From an uncultured Gammaproteobacteria bacterium (GTDB taxonomy: Bacteria; Pseudomonadota; Gammaproteobacteria; Arenicellales; JAANXG01), in NCBI GenBank assembly GCA_947259395.1, contig CAMYMN010000001.1, positions 1 through 64,000 of the forward strand: 64,000 bases of DNA, given 5' to 3'. Position 1 is the first letter of the stretch; each line of letters starts with the position of its first letter. The notes under the pieces were generated by a model. The model had not been told where the DNA came from, did no database searches, and worked only from the letters and a program-made list of their open reading frames with translations. The position numbers were made by a program, and so were the translations under genes. Of the stretch, positions 9,371-19,560 are shown piece after piece.

Positions 9371-10405
9371 TTGACCTACCGTGATGCCGGTGTTGACATC
9401 AATGCCGGGGACAACTTCGTTGAAGCAATCAAACCGATTGCCCGCAGCACCGGTCGCGAGGGGTGTGTGAGCGAGTTGGGTGGATTTGGGGCTCTGTTCG
9501 AGGTTCCCGAAAGCTACCGCCGACCGGTGTTGGTCGCCGCCACCGATGGCGTCGGCACCAAGCTCAAATTGGCGTTTCGGCACCAGCGGCACGAAACGGT
9601 CGGTATCGACCTGGTCGCCATGAGCGCCAACGACGTCGTAGTTCAGGGCGCCGAACCGCTGTTTTTCCTGGACTATCTCGCCACCGGACAGCTGGTTCCG
9701 GAGATTGCCCACAAAGTGGTCACCGGCATCGCCGAAGGTTGCCGCCAGGCGGGGGTCGCACTCATCGGCGGTGAGACCGCGGAAATGCCCGGCATGTATG
9801 CCAACGGGGAATATGACCTGGCCGGTTTTTGCGTCGGCGCGGTGGAGCGCGACCGGATAGTCAATGGACACGCGGTGAGTGCCGGGGATGCACTCATTGG
9901 CTTGTCTTCCTCGGGTCCACACGCTAATGGGTTTTCGTTGATTCGTAAGATCATAGACGACGGTAACATCGACGTATCGCGGCCCTTGGGCGCGGACAAC
10001 CTGGTTGACCTGCTCCTTGCACCGACCCGGATCTATGTCAAACCGCTGTTGGCCTTACTACGTCGCATCGACGTTCATGCGTTAGCGCACATCACCGGCG
10101 GCGGTGTGCCGGGCAACTTGCGCCGGGTGTTACCGACAAGGTGCCGGGCTGTAATTGACGCCGGCAGCTGGTCGTGGCCGCCGATCTTTGAATGGCTGCA
10201 ACAAACGGCGCATATCAGGACCGATGAGATGTATCGCACGTTTAATTGTGGCCTGGGCATGATTGCAGTGCTCGATGAGGCCGATGTTGACGCGGCCATG
10301 AAATTGCTGCGCAGCCAGGGGGAGGACCCGACCCTGATTGGCCGTGTGGAAGCCACTGGGGGCGAACCGGAGGTCGTCGTCCACTCTGTGGCCGCCCAGC
10401 CATGA
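9371..10405 (+). CDS. purM: Phosphoribosylformylglycinamidine cyclo-ligase (AIR synthetase)
   Basis: PurM makes aminoimidazole ribotide from FGAM and ATP, the fifth step of purine synthesis. The 344 residues show TYRDAGVDI at the start, VAATDGVGTK, MSANDVVVQGAEPLFFLDY, GGETAEMPGMY and GGGVPGNL. There is no ATG: a TTG at 9371 is the nearest usual start, but a CTG at 9350 has GGAG seven bases upstream and adds seven residues typical of homologues. The stop overlaps the start of purN by four bases, so the two are translationally coupled. It diverges from pgsA. Confidence 0.96.
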   Translation: MTYRDAGVDINAGDNFVEAIKPIARSTGREGCVSELGGFGALFEVPESYRRPVLVAATDGVGTKLKLAFRHQRHETVGIDLVAMSANDVVVQGAEPLFFLDYLATGQLVPEIAHKVVTGIAEGCRQAGVALIGGETAEMPGMYANGEYDLAGFCVGAVERDRIVNGHAVSAGDALIGLSSSGPHANGFSLIRKIIDDGNIDVSRPLGADNLVDLLLAPTRIYVKPLLALLRRIDVHALAHITGGGVPGNLRRVLPTRCRAVIDAGSWSWPPIFEWLQQTAHIRTDEMYRTFNCGLGMIAVLDEADVDAAMKLLRSQGEDPTLIGRVEATGGEPEVVVHSVAAQP

Positions 10406-11049
10406 CTATCGCCATCGTAGTGCTGATATCGGGCCGTGGCAGCAATCTACAGAGTATCATCGATGCCGTCGATCGGGGCGAATTGCCGGCACGGATCGCC
10501 GCCGTGATCAGCAATGAAGCCGATGCCTTGGGTCTGACACGAGCGCAACAGGCGGGAATACAGACCCGTGTTCTGAACCATCGGGGATTCGCTGACCGCA
10601 ACGACTACGATCTGACCCTGCGTGACCTAGTTGCTGAATACTATCCGGACCTGACTGTCCTCGCCGGCTTCATGCGCATACTCGGTCCGCAGTTCGTAGG
10701 TCACTTCGAGGGACGCATCATGAACATTCATCCGTCGCTGTTGCCCAAGTATCGTGGATTGAACACCCATGAGCGGGCGCTCGCGGATAGGGCCCGTGAA
10801 CATGGGGCCAGCGTGCACTTTGTCACTACCGACCTCGATGCCGGTCCTATCATCATTCAAACAAAAGTGCCAATATACGAGGATGACTCCCCGGAGATCT
10901 TGGCGGAACGTGTGTTGAAGGAAGAGCACCGTATCCTGCCCCAAGCGATCCGCTGGTTCGCGGAAGATCGCCTGCGTATCGCGGAGGGTCATGTGTTACT
11001 CGACGGTGAGACGCGTCCTGAGCAAGGCCTGACATATCATCTTCAATGA
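10402..11049 (+). CDS. purN: Phosphoribosylglycinamide formyltransferase
   Basis: PurN transfers a formyl group from 10-formyltetrahydrofolate to GAR, the third step of purine synthesis. The 215-residue protein has the phosphate loop SGRGSNLQ, the catalytic block MNIHPSLLPKY with the essential asparagine and histidine, and DLDAGPIIIQ with the catalytic aspartate. Length and motifs are normal. The ATG overlaps the purM stop codon (ATGA). Confidence 0.97.
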   Translation: MTIAIVVLISGRGSNLQSIIDAVDRGELPARIAAVISNEADALGLTRAQQAGIQTRVLNHRGFADRNDYDLTLRDLVAEYYPDLTVLAGFMRILGPQFVGHFEGRIMNIHPSLLPKYRGLNTHERALADRAREHGASVHFVTTDLDAGPIIIQTKVPIYEDDSPEILAERVLKEEHRILPQAIRWFAEDRLRIAEGHVLLDGETRPEQGLTYHLQ

Positions 11050-11058
11050 ACCGAACAT

Positions 11059-11775
11059 ATGACTCATATGCCTAGTCGTCGCGCAATTATTTTGATGGTT
11101 TGTTTAGCGCTGGTGCCGGTGCTATCAGCCCGCAGCGACCTGCTGCCGGAGGAATTGACACTCAAATACCGCGTTAGCCTGGGCAGCGCCGAACTGGGCA
11201 GCTTGTCCACTCGCTTGCGTCGTGCTGGGAGCATGTATCAAGTCGATTCCCGCACCCAGGCGGAGGGTCTGGCGTCAATTCTGTTGGGTGGAGACGTAAA
11301 AGAAAGCTGTATCTTTTCCGTTAAGGCGAATGAGGTCCAAGCGCGAAACTATGAGGTAATCCGTGAAGGGCGCCGCGGTTACCGCCATAGCGTGAAATTC
11401 GATTGGCACGCCGGCACCATCCGGTTCAAAGACGGTGACACACGCCCACTGCCGAACGGCTATACCCTGGATAACTGCAGCGTACCGTTCGCGTTCATGG
11501 TGGGCAAACCTGACACCTTTATCAACCGTATGATGCATATCGTAGGCGGTAACCGCATCAGGCATTTTACCAACTCGAGTATTACCGAAGAACGTCTCGC
11601 GACGCCGCTCGGCGTGTTGGATAGTATCCGCATTGAACAGCAACGTCACGGCCAGCCGAAACGCACTTTCACGGTGTGGGTGGCGCCGTCGCGGGGCAAC
11701 CTGCCGGTAAAAATTGTCGAAAAACGGCCCTCACGGGTGACGACGATGTTGCTGACGTCGGTCAGCGGTTTGTAG
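11059..11775 (+). CDS. DUF3108 domain protein, exported
   Basis: This 238-residue protein has an N-terminal signal sequence (about residues 1-24, ending SARS) and then a DUF3108 domain, a family often encoded right after purN in gammaproteobacteria. The function is unknown; the predicted all-beta domain is periplasmic. It starts nine bases after purN, so it belongs to the purM-purN operon. I see no catalytic motif. Confidence 0.8.
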   Translation: MTHMPSRRAIILMVCLALVPVLSARSDLLPEELTLKYRVSLGSAELGSLSTRLRRAGSMYQVDSRTQAEGLASILLGGDVKESCIFSVKANEVQARNYEVIREGRRGYRHSVKFDWHAGTIRFKDGDTRPLPNGYTLDNCSVPFAFMVGKPDTFINRMMHIVGGNRIRHFTNSSITEERLATPLGVLDSIRIEQQRHGQPKRTFTVWVAPSRGNLPVKIVEKRPSRVTTMLLTSVSGL

Positions 11776-11919
11776 GTCACAAGCCCGGTACCGTAACGGC
11801 CAGGGTGGCATGGGTGAACACAGCCGCATGTTCAGCGCCTGAGGAGCCGGCGGTGGAGCCGATGTTTTAACCACCGTTCGTTGCAGTTACACGACGCGGC
11901 CGGGTACCACAAATAGAGT

Positions 11920-13596
11920 GTGTTGTTTCCACGCCTCACCAATCCGTTGCAGAACGTTGTGAATAAAATTCATCGCGGGGTCGATTGGGTCATCGACAAC
12001 CGCGCCACCACGGGCGATCGATTCATTGGCAATTTTGACGGATTGCGCGCCATTGCCGCGTTGATGGTGTTGACGATGCACCTGCACACCATTCCCGGTC
12101 TCGCCCTCGGCGCTCCCGGCGTGTGGATCTTCTTCACTCTGAGCGGCTTTCTGCTGTACATGAGTTTTCTGCGTTCCCGCGAGGAAACGAATTCCACCAC
12201 CATCGTTGCCTACCTAGCGAGGCGTGTTTTTCGTATCATGCCCCTGTATATCGTGTTTTTGTATAGCTACGCGTTTCTGTACAAGGGCTGGTCGCCGGAC
12301 TTTCAGCAGGTGTGGTTTCTCACACATACCTTTTTTATAAGCGGCAATTTACATCTTTGGACTATTCGCACGGAGATGGTCTTTTACGTGTTTCTCCCGG
12401 TACTGGTGTTGCTGTTGCTACCAATTCGATCCCAAAAACTACGCTTCGTCATGCTGTGTTGTCTAGCGGTAGTCAGTTAGTACGTGTTTGAAAATGGGTT
12501 ATTGAGTGTGTTCCGCGCTAACGATTTCTTCGCGCCGTTTCTGTTGGGCATGGCGGCAGTCCACATCTATGAACGGGTGCCCCCTCGATTAGCCACGGTG
12601 ACGGCCTACGCGGGGTTGACGATGATCATGCTGCTGTCGACGTTCCAGCCGTGGACCGAACCGCTACGTCAACTGTTTGGGATCCAGAGTCCGGTGGCAA
12701 TGTATGGTTACGGCGAGGTGTTTTATCCCCTGTGTTTCCTGCTGGTGTTGAGCGTCAGCCGGTTCCAGAGTTGTGTATTCGGGAATCGCTGGCTGCGACT
12801 GCTCGGTGTGTGCGGCTACGGTATCTACCTGTGGCACCCGCTGACCATCGATCTGGTGCGTGACTGGGGGATCGAGGGACATCTGTACCAGCTAGTTTGT
12901 TATGTGTTGAACTTTGCGCTGGCGATCGCCACCTACCTGGTGATTGAGAAACCAGGCATTGATCTCGGTAAACGCGTCTCCAGATGGGTGCGCGACGGTC
13001 GTCCACTGTTGCGGGTCATTCAGCCGGTGTGGATTTGTCTGCTGGTCGTGACGACATTCATCGCCGTTCGTCAATCTTATCTCGTCGAGAACAAGATTGA
13101 ATTCCATGTCGAGATGTGGTCCTCCCAGCAAACCGTCACCAAGATTTACCTCAAGAATCGCGGTTACTATTCTGAGGACCACACGGCGGTGGCACCGATT
13201 GCCGCCAATCTATGGCAGACCTTGTATCTGCCGCTGGTCGATCAGCCGGTGCGCGGTATCCGCTTCGATCCCGGGGAGGCCGATGGCGAATATCGCGTGC
13301 GCCGAATCGTGGCGAAGTTTCCGATGTTTGAACCGGTGCCGTTGGACCTAGAGAGTTTTAAACCACACCTGGGGATAAGCGGCGTTAGTCACAATAATGG
13401 TTACTTGACGGTGTACGCGAAACCCGGTCACGCAGACCCGATTCTGATTTACGACGGAGCGATTCCGCAGGTAGCGACCATTTGGACCTTCACCATAATC
13501 GCGGCGGTCGCGGGGGCGTTGCTGCTGGTGGTGGTATTTAGGTTGATTGACGGCCTGATACAGCGCATGTCCTGGGGGCAACAGCGCCCTGCGTGA
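11920..13596 (+). pseudogene. Acyltransferase 3 family membrane protein interrupted by an amber codon
   Basis: A single reading frame encodes about 558 residues of an OafA/acyltransferase-3-type protein but is broken by TAG at 12478-12480, after CCLAVVS. The N-terminal half has the family start FDGLRAIAALMVLTMHLH with the conserved histidine, and WIFFTLSGFLLY. After the stop, the frame continues without error through further membrane segments (GYGIYLWHPLTID). A final extracytoplasmic beta-type domain of about 120 residues lies between two last membrane helices. Such enzymes acylate surface sugars. Either the gene is newly inactivated or the codon is read through; the rest of the frame shows no decay. 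The proposed start is GTG and is uncertain. Confidence 0.8.
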
Positions 13597-13599
13597 CGG

Positions 13600-13662
13600 T
13601 TAACCGGTAGTTTTGCCAATACTGCGCAGACATCCGGGAGCCTGGTGAGAAATGCGGGCTAG
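13600..13662. repeat. Short degenerate copy F of the MITE-like repeat (63 bp)
   Basis: The left end reads TTAACCGGTAGTTTTGCCAA, followed by TACTGCGCAG, close to the CTAACCTGCATATTGCTCCAA-type end of copy B and the module that follows it. The right end, AGCCTGGTGAGAAATGCGGG followed by CTAG, resembles CCTTGGTGCAATATGCAGG plus CTAG. The interior is almost absent. The last CTAG contains the TAG stop codon of clpA on the minus strand. The match is imperfect, so this is probable rather than certain. Confidence 0.55.
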
Positions 13663-15908
13663 CGCGACGGGCGAACATCAAAAATCAGATCGTCGTTATC
13701 AGCCGAGACACTGACCTCCCCACCTTTGGTTAACGCACCAAACAGCAACTCATCCGCAAGGGCGCGTTTGATTTTGTCCTGGATCAAACGCTCCATCGGT
13801 CTCGCCCCAAGTGCCGGGTCATGTCCATGTTTGGCCAGCCATTGTCTTGCCTTCTGGTCAACATCGAGATTGACATGTTTTTCCGCCAACTGATGTTCCA
13901 CCGCCATGATGAACTTGTTGACCACATGGTCGATGGTTTCCTCATCCAATGACTTGAAGTGAATGATGGCATCCAAACGGTTACGGAATTCCGGTGTGAA
14001 CATGCGCTTAATTTCTTCGATATCATCGGCGGAATGATCTTGATGGGTAAACCCCATCGAACTGCGCGCCATGCGCTCTGCGCCGGCGTTCGTGGTCATG
14101 ATCACGATGACGTTACGGAAATCCGCCTTGCGGCCATTGTTGTCGGTCAGTGTTCCATAATCCAACACCTGCAACAATAGGTTGTACACGTCCTGATGCG
14201 CCTTCTCGATTTCGTCGAGGAGCAGCACGGAATGCGGATGTTTGGTGACCTCGTCGGTTAGTAGTCCGCCCTGATCGAAACCGACATAACCGGGCGGTGC
14301 GCCGATGAGCCGCGATACGGTGTGGCGCTCCATGTATTCTGACATGTCAAAACGGATCAGCTCGATACCGAGCACATGCGCGAGTTGACGGGTGACCTCG
14401 GTTTTGCCGACGCCGGTAGGTCCGGAGAATAGAAACGACGCGATGGGCTTATCCGGATTACCCAACCCAGAGCGCGACAGCTTGATCGCGGACGATAACG
14501 CTCCAATCGCGTCGTCCTGTCCAAACACCACCATCTTCAAGTCGCGTTCCAAGGTCTTCAGGGCATCGACATCAGACACCGACACCGTCTTGGGTGGTAT
14601 ACGCGCAATCTTGGAAACAATGCGTTCAATGTCGTGCACACCGATGGTCTTCTTTCGCTTATGAGCGGGCTTCAGTTGAATGCTGGCGCCGGCCTCGTCG
14701 ATGACATCGATGGCTTTATCGGGAAGATGGCGGTCGGTGATATAACGCGCCGACAACTCCGCCGCAGCGCGCAGCGATTGATGGGTATACCGCACCTTGT
14801 GGTGCTCCTCAAAATGGAGCTTCAGTCCACGCAGAATCTGCACCGTTTCCTCCACCGAGGGTTCGGTGACGTCGATTTTCTGAAAACGGCGCGACAATGC
14901 GCGGTCTTTTTCAAAGATACCACGGTATTCTTGATAGGTCGTAGATCCAATGCAGCGTAGCGCCCCGGACTGCAGCACCGGTTTTAGCAGATTGGATGCA
15001 TCCATCGCACCGCCCGAAGCTGCGCCGGCGCCGATCACCGTGTGAATCTCGTCGATGAACAGAATTGCGTGTTCAGTTTGGTCGAGTTCCGCCAACACCG
15101 CTTTTAAGCGCTGTTCGAAATCACCGCGATACTTGGTGCCGGCCAACAATGCGCCCATATCCAAAGCGTGGATGGTGCTGTCAGCCAACACCTCCGGTAC
15201 CTCGTCATCCACAATTTTCTTCGCTAGGCCTTCCGCGATCGCGGTCTTGCCCACCCCGGCCTCGCCAACGTAAAGCGGGTTGTTCTTACGGCGCCGGCTC
15301 AAGATTTGAATCGTGCGTTCGATTTCCCGTTCGCGCCCGATCAATGGGTCGATACGCCCGCGGCGCGCTTGTTCGTTGAGATTAATCGCGAAGGCCTGTA
15401 GCGGACTTTGCGTGGCCTCCTCCTCCCCAGGCTCGTCCATATCGTCAGGAGCAGGTAAACCGGCTCCCGATTCGCTCACTTTTGATATTCCGTGGGCAAT
15501 GTAATTGACCACATCGAAACGTGTGATGTCCTGCCTGTGAAGAAAATAAACGGCGTGCGAGTCTTTTTCTGCAAAGATGGCTACCAGGACATTGGCGCCG
15601 GTTACCTCTTTACGTCCGGCACTCTGTACGTGCAATACTGCCCGTTGAATGACCCGTTGGAATCCCAAACTCGGCTGGGTATCCGACTCGTCTTCGGGAG
15701 GCAGGCTGGGAACGTTTTCGGTCAAGAACACATCTAGATCGGTGCGTAAGGCCTCGATATCCCCGCCGCAAGCCCGCAACACCTTAGTGGCCGGACCGTT
15801 ATCCAGCAACGCTGCGAGCAAGTGCTCAACGGTAATAATCTCATGCCGCGCCTCGCGAGCCCGTTGAATCGCAAGATTTAAAGATGTTTCTAGTTCATGC
15901 GATAACAT
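13659..15908 (-). CDS. clpA: ATP-dependent Clp protease ATP-binding subunit ClpA
   Basis: ClpA is the hexameric unfoldase that feeds substrates to ClpP. The 749-residue protein has an N-domain with two Clp repeats (1-140), a first AAA+ module with Walker A GEAGVGKT (215-222), and a second with GPTGVGKT near residue 490-500. The C-terminal ClpB D2-small domain follows. Length and order are those of proteobacterial ClpA. It lies five bases after clpS, so the adaptor and unfoldase are co-expressed. Its TAG stop lies within the CTAG end of a degenerate repeat copy. The clpP gene is not in the window. Confidence 0.97.
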   Translation of the reverse strand: MLSHELETSLNLAIQRAREARHEIITVEHLLAALLDNGPATKVLRACGGDIEALRTDLDVFLTENVPSLPPEDESDTQPSLGFQRVIQRAVLHVQSAGRKEVTGANVLVAIFAEKDSHAVYFLHRQDITRFDVVNYIAHGISKVSESGAGLPAPDDMDEPGEEEATQSPLQAFAINLNEQARRGRIDPLIGREREIERTIQILSRRRKNNPLYVGEAGVGKTAIAEGLAKKIVDDEVPEVLADSTIHALDMGALLAGTKYRGDFEQRLKAVLAELDQTEHAILFIDEIHTVIGAGAASGGAMDASNLLKPVLQSGALRCIGSTTYQEYRGIFEKDRALSRRFQKIDVTEPSVEETVQILRGLKLHFEEHHKVRYTHQSLRAAAELSARYITDRHLPDKAIDVIDEAGASIQLKPAHKRKKTIGVHDIERIVSKIARIPPKTVSVSDVDALKTLERDLKMVVFGQDDAIGALSSAIKLSRSGLGNPDKPIASFLFSGPTGVGKTEVTRQLAHVLGIELIRFDMSEYMERHTVSRLIGAPPGYVGFDQGGLLTDEVTKHPHSVLLLDEIEKAHQDVYNLLLQVLDYGTLTDNNGRKADFRNVIVIMTTNAGAERMARSSMGFTHQDHSADDIEEIKRMFTPEFRNRLDAIIHFKSLDEETIDHVVNKFIMAVEHQLAEKHVNLDVDQKARQWLAKHGHDPALGARPMERLIQDKIKRALADELLFGALTKGGEVSVSADNDDLIFDVRPSR

Positions 15909-15913
15909 GGTTC

Positions 15914-16234
15914 CTACTCAGGCTCCATCGTGCACTGCAATGGATGTTTGTGCTCTTGAGCAAAATCCATGACTTGTTGCACTTTCGTCTCGGCAATTTC
16001 TAGTGGATACAGTCCACACACGCCTGTGCCCCGTTGATGTACGTGTAACATAATCTGCACTGCTTGTTCACGTGGTTTAGAAAAAAATTTTTCCAGCACA
16101 ATCACCACGAACTCCATCGGCGTGTAGTCGTCATTCAACAGAATGACCCGGTACAACCGCGGTTTCTTTAATTTTGGCTTGGTTTCTTGAACCGCTAAGC
16201 CATTATCGCCAAGCCGATCTGGATGATGACTCAT
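15914..16234 (-). CDS. clpS: ATP-dependent Clp protease adaptor ClpS
   Basis: ClpS binds proteins with N-degron residues and delivers them to ClpA. The 106-residue protein has a variable N-terminal tail of about 25 residues and then the conserved core [16 protein letters not shown], where the aspartate and asparagine line the N-degron pocket. Later it has [15 protein letters not shown]. It is the first gene of a clpS-clpA pair and diverges from a cold-shock gene, the usual gammaproteobacterial arrangement. Confidence 0.96.
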   Translation of the reverse strand: MSHHPDRLGDNGLAVQETKPKLKKPRLYRVILLNDDYTPMEFVVIVLEKFFSKPREQAVQIMLHVHQRGTGVCGLYPLEIAETKVQQVMDFAQEHKHPLQCTMEPE

Positions 16235-16514
16235 ACCGCAAGAAAACGTTGTCTGCCGTTGCCGTCACAATTTTTACTGGTAACCCACATTCTGCGGTTA
16301 TAGCGGTAAATTTCAACCCCGGGCGGTCACGAAACGGCGCTGTGACAAGCAACAATTTCGCCATTTTTTCGCCACGAAACCCGGTTTTTGTCTTGACCCG
16401 GGCCCAAAATCCGGGAAAACTTTATCCTGGTTGTCCGGTGAAAGCTCCCGAGACACCAGTTTTATCAATAAATATAGCCGGTTACCGGCGATTACTCACC
16501 AAAGGGGAAGAGGT

Positions 16515-16721
16515 ATGTCTAGGGGAACAGTAAAGTGGTTTAATGCCGCGAAAGGTTACGGGTTTATATCCCCATCGGACGGCGGTGACGATGTGTTTGC
16601 GCATTACAGCGCTATCGAGATGGATGGCTATAAAACCCTGACGGAGGGCCAGGAAGTCGAGTACGAAGTCGAAAAAGGACCGAAGGGACCCAAGGCCTCG
16701 GTCATTCGTGCGGCACCCTAA
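16515..16721 (+). CDS. Cold-shock domain protein (CspD/CspA type)
   Basis: This 68-residue single cold-shock domain protein binds single-stranded RNA or DNA. It has the RNP1 motif KGYGFI and RNP2 VFAHY, in the context [15 protein letters not shown]. The ATG at 16515 follows GGGGAAGAGG. Divergence from clpS is typical for cspD in E. coli and relatives, but the sequence does not separate cspD from other paralogues. A rho-independent terminator follows 25 bases after the stop. Confidence 0.93.
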   Translation: MSRGTVKWFNAAKGYGFISPSDGGDDVFAHYSAIEMDGYKTLTEGQEVEYEVEKGPKGPKASVIRAAP

Positions 16722-16743
16722 GGGTAAACCTATTCGATCCTTG

Positions 16744-16769
16744 AACCCGGCACTGCGCCGGGTTTTTTT
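16744..16769 (+). terminator. Intrinsic terminator after the cold-shock gene
   Basis: ACCCGGC and GCCGGGT form a stem at 16745-16763 around ACTGC, followed by seven T. It lies directly downstream of the cold-shock gene and upstream of repeat copy B. Confidence 0.88.
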
Positions 16770-16799
16770 ATGCGCCCTCACCGATCAATTGACCCTCAA

Positions 16800-16984
16800 C
16801 TAACCTGCATATTGCTCCAATACTGCGACTTCGCGCAGCACAAGCGATCCCGTATGACGGCGAGGAGTAGGCGGCTGCGCGCCGCACTGGAGCGAAATGA
16901 GGGATTGAGTGAAGCGCTGGTCTTGCCCGGGCAACCGCGAATCACGGTATATCCGGGCATTGAAACCGAACATGCAAAAACTAG
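16800..16984. repeat. MITE-like repeat, copy B (about 185 bp, degenerate right end)
   Basis: The left end CTAACCTGCATATTGCTCCA and the following module ACTGCGACTTCGCGCAGCAC match copy A. The interior keeps GAGCGAAATGAGGGATTGAGTG, a decayed form of the GAACGAAACCCAT...GGGTTGAGTG hairpin region. The right end AACATGCAAAAACTAG is only weakly like the family end. The final CTAG contains the TAG stop codon of aceA. It again fills the gap between convergent genes. Confidence 0.6.
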
Positions 16985-18291
16985 CTGGTTGCCGCCTTCG
17001 GCCCTTTCTCGTCGGCCTGAAACTGCTCCTCTTCGGTGGACCCGGTCATCGCGCTTAGCGATGACGTGCCGCCAGCGATCGTCTGAGTGACATCGTCAAA
17101 ATAACCGGCCCCGACTTCGCGCTGATGCTTGGTCGCGGTGTAGCCACGTGACTCTGCGGCGAACTCCGCTTCCTGTAATTCCACGTACGCGGTCATTCCG
17201 CGTTCGCGATACTTGGTCGCAAGATCGAACATTGTATAGTTCAGGGCATGGAACCCAGCCAAAGTGATGAATTGAAACTTGTAGCCCATAGCGCCGAGTT
17301 CACGCTGAAATTTGGCGATGGTCGCATCGTCGAGATTTCGTTTCCAGTTAAACGACGGCGAACAGTTGTAAGCAAACAGTTTATCCGGGTAATGCTTGCG
17401 GATTGCGTCGGCAAATTTCTTGGCGAAATCCAGGTCCGGGGTACCGGTTTCACACCAAACCAAATCGACGTAAGGGGCATAGGCCAATCCTCTCGACACC
17501 GCCTGTTCCAAACCGTTGCGAACTCTGAAAAAGCCTTCGCTGGTGCGTTCTCCGGTGCAAAATTGTTTGTCCCGTTCGTCGATGTTCGAGGTCACTAGAT
17601 TGGCGGCTTCGGCATCGGTGCGGGCAAAGGTAATGGTCGGCACCGCGCACACATCCGCCGCGAGCCGGGCGGCGATGAGTTTTTGTACCGCATCCCGGGT
17701 GGGCACCAACACCTTGCCACCCATATGACCGCACTTCTTGGCCGACGCCAGCTGATCTTCGAAATGCACACCGGCAGCACCTGCCTCGATCATGCCCTTC
17801 ATCAACTCAAAGGCATTGAGCACACCGCCGAACCCAGCCTCGGCATCTGCAACCACCGGCACAAACCAATCGATGCTGTCATCACCTTCCGCATGGTAGA
17901 GCTCATCCGCGCGCTTGAAAGCATTGTTGATCTTGCGCACCACACTCGGTACCGAGTCCACTGGATACAGGCTCTGGTCCGGATACATGGTCAAGGCGTT
18001 GTTGGCGTCGGCCGCCACCTGCCAACCGCTGAGGTATATCGACTTGAGCCCGGCCTTGGCCATCTGCATCGCTTGGTTGCCCGTCAATGCCCCCAAGGCG
18101 TTGACATAGGCGTCGTCGTGCAGACTGCGCCACAACTTCTCTGCGCCCAGCCGTGCCAGGGTATGCTCGATCGCTACCGTGCCGCGCAGGCGCACGACGT
18201 CCGCGGCGCTATAGCCGCGTTCGACACCCCGCCAACGTGGATGGTTATTCCACTCGTCCTGCAACTGCTTGATCGCCTGTTGATCACTCAT
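16981..18291 (-). CDS. aceA: Isocitrate lyase
   Basis: Isocitrate lyase splits isocitrate into succinate and glyoxylate, the entry to the glyoxylate shunt used for growth on acetate or fatty acids. From the ATG at 18291 the protein is 436 residues, the usual length of the short bacterial form. The catalytic motif KKCGHMGGK (Cys187) and the metal-binding [10 protein letters not shown] are intact, as is NCSPSFNWK. No malate synthase gene lies in the window. A LysR regulator is transcribed divergently from 18515, with palindromic sequence between, so it may control aceA. The TAG stop lies in the CTAG end of repeat copy B. Confidence 0.97.
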   Translation of the reverse strand: MSDQQAIKQLQDEWNNHPRWRGVERGYSAADVVRLRGTVAIEHTLARLGAEKLWRSLHDDAYVNALGALTGNQAMQMAKAGLKSIYLSGWQVAADANNALTMYPDQSLYPVDSVPSVVRKINNAFKRADELYHAEGDDSIDWFVPVVADAEAGFGGVLNAFELMKGMIEAGAAGVHFEDQLASAKKCGHMGGKVLVPTRDAVQKLIAARLAADVCAVPTITFARTDAEAANLVTSNIDERDKQFCTGERTSEGFFRVRNGLEQAVSRGLAYAPYVDLVWCETGTPDLDFAKKFADAIRKHYPDKLFAYNCSPSFNWKRNLDDATIAKFQRELGAMGYKFQFITLAGFHALNYTMFDLATKYRERGMTAYVELQEAEFAAESRGYTATKHQREVGAGYFDDVTQTIAGGTSSLSAMTGSTEEEQFQADEKGPKAATS

Positions 18292-18459
18292 GCTTATCTC
18301 GACCTCACCTTCGTCCGCGTTGGAGAAACGCCCGCAATCCCCTCGGCATGTTGATGTTGACGCCAATCCCACGCAGTATGACCGGCTGACCGTGTCCCCC
18401 CGGAGCAAGTACACCAAATCGGCTGATCGCCTCATTCTAGAAGGCTCAATTTATTTGAC

Positions 18460-18504
18460 AAACCAATTATTTCAATATTTACTATTGGTTTAATTAATAA
18501 TTGG
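18460..18504. promoter_or_regulatory. Palindromic sites between aceA and the LysR gene, probable operator
   Basis: Two overlapping inverted repeats are exact: AAACCAAT (18460-18467) with ATTGGTTT (18484-18491), and CCAATTAT (18463-18470) with ATAATTGG (18497-18504). The region is AT-rich and lies just before the LysR start codon. LysR proteins commonly bind such paired sites next to their own gene and a divergent target. Confidence 0.5.
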
Positions 18505-18514
18505 ACGAGCCGCC

Positions 18515-19492
18515 GTGGCCTCCCATCCGTCGGTTTACTACAAGCAAAACCGGCTCAAGCAGCTGCGTGCCTTTTGTTACACCGCGCGACAAGGGTCGAT
18601 TTCCAGGGCGGCGGAGAAGCTGTTCTTGAGCCAACCTTCCGTGTCGCTGCAGATCCAGGCGTTGGAGCGGGAGTTCAACGCCACGCTGTTTGAGCGGCGT
18701 GGGCCCCACATCCGACTGACACCCGAGGGCAAAACGCTGTTCGAGCTCGCCCATCCGCTAGTGTCAGAAATGGACAGCCTCCCGGACATCTTCGCCGCAC
18801 ACTGTGGAAATCTGGAATCCGGCGAGCTGAACATCGCCGCGGGTGAATCCACGATCCTTTACATCCTGCCCGACACCGTCAAACGCTTTGCGCAAAACTA
18901 TCCCGGCATCCAGCTCAAACTACATAATGTCACCGGGCGCGATGGCTTAAGTATGCTGCGTGCTGACACGATCGATTTCGCGGTCGGATCGATGCTTGAG
19001 GTCCCGGAGGACATCAATTACCAACCGGCCTTCACCTATGAGCCGCTGCTCATCACTGCGCCAGATCATCCGCTGGCGAACAAGACGCATGTTCACTTGC
19101 GTGATATCAGTCCCTATGGGTTGATCCTGCCTCCGCGTCATTTGAGCACCTGGCGCATCGTGGATGTTGTGTTTCAACAACACAATGTAAATTATCGCGT
19201 CGCCCTCGAAGCCGGTGGTTGGGAAGTCATCAAGAAATACGTTGAATTGGGCCTGGGGATCTCGATCGTCACCAGCATATGTATAACAGAACATGACACT
19301 CTGGCGCAGATACCTCTTAACCACTATTTTCCAAAACGCAGCTACGGCATCGTGCTGCGTGATGGAAAATTCCTGGCACCCCAGGCCAAAAGATTTATCG
19401 AGATGATGGATCCGGGCTTTTTTCAACGCCATGAAAACGCTGCAGAAAACGGGACAGTTGCACGCGGTACGGGTACGCCGCCGGCGTCCTGA
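18515..19492 (+). CDS. LysR family transcriptional regulator
   Basis: The 325-residue protein has an N-terminal winged helix-turn-helix (about 14-75, with ARQGSISRAAEKLFLSQPSVSLQIQALE) and a LysR effector-binding domain. The second domain resembles that of CysB-type members. The start used is GTG at 18515, with only a weak ribosome binding site. It diverges from aceA, and inverted repeats lie in front of its start, so self-regulation and control of aceA are reasonable inferences. The co-inducer is unknown. Confidence 0.92.
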   Translation: MASHPSVYYKQNRLKQLRAFCYTARQGSISRAAEKLFLSQPSVSLQIQALEREFNATLFERRGPHIRLTPEGKTLFELAHPLVSEMDSLPDIFAAHCGNLESGELNIAAGESTILYILPDTVKRFAQNYPGIQLKLHNVTGRDGLSMLRADTIDFAVGSMLEVPEDINYQPAFTYEPLLITAPDHPLANKTHVHLRDISPYGLILPPRHLSTWRIVDVVFQQHNVNYRVALEAGGWEVIKKYVELGLGISIVTSICITEHDTLAQIPLNHYFPKRSYGIVLRDGKFLAPQAKRFIEMMDPGFFQRHENAAENGTVARGTGTPPAS

Positions 19493-19560
19493 TCGCGTGC
19501 AGAGCAGTCAAAAACCGATTATATTGATTTAATAGGAATCATCTCGGAGAGGTTCGTCTC

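Noticed and set aside
18292-18435. N-terminal extension of isocitrate lyase by 48 residues
   Set aside because: The extension has no homology and the ATG at 18291 gives the normal length; the extra region overlaps the probable regulatory region.
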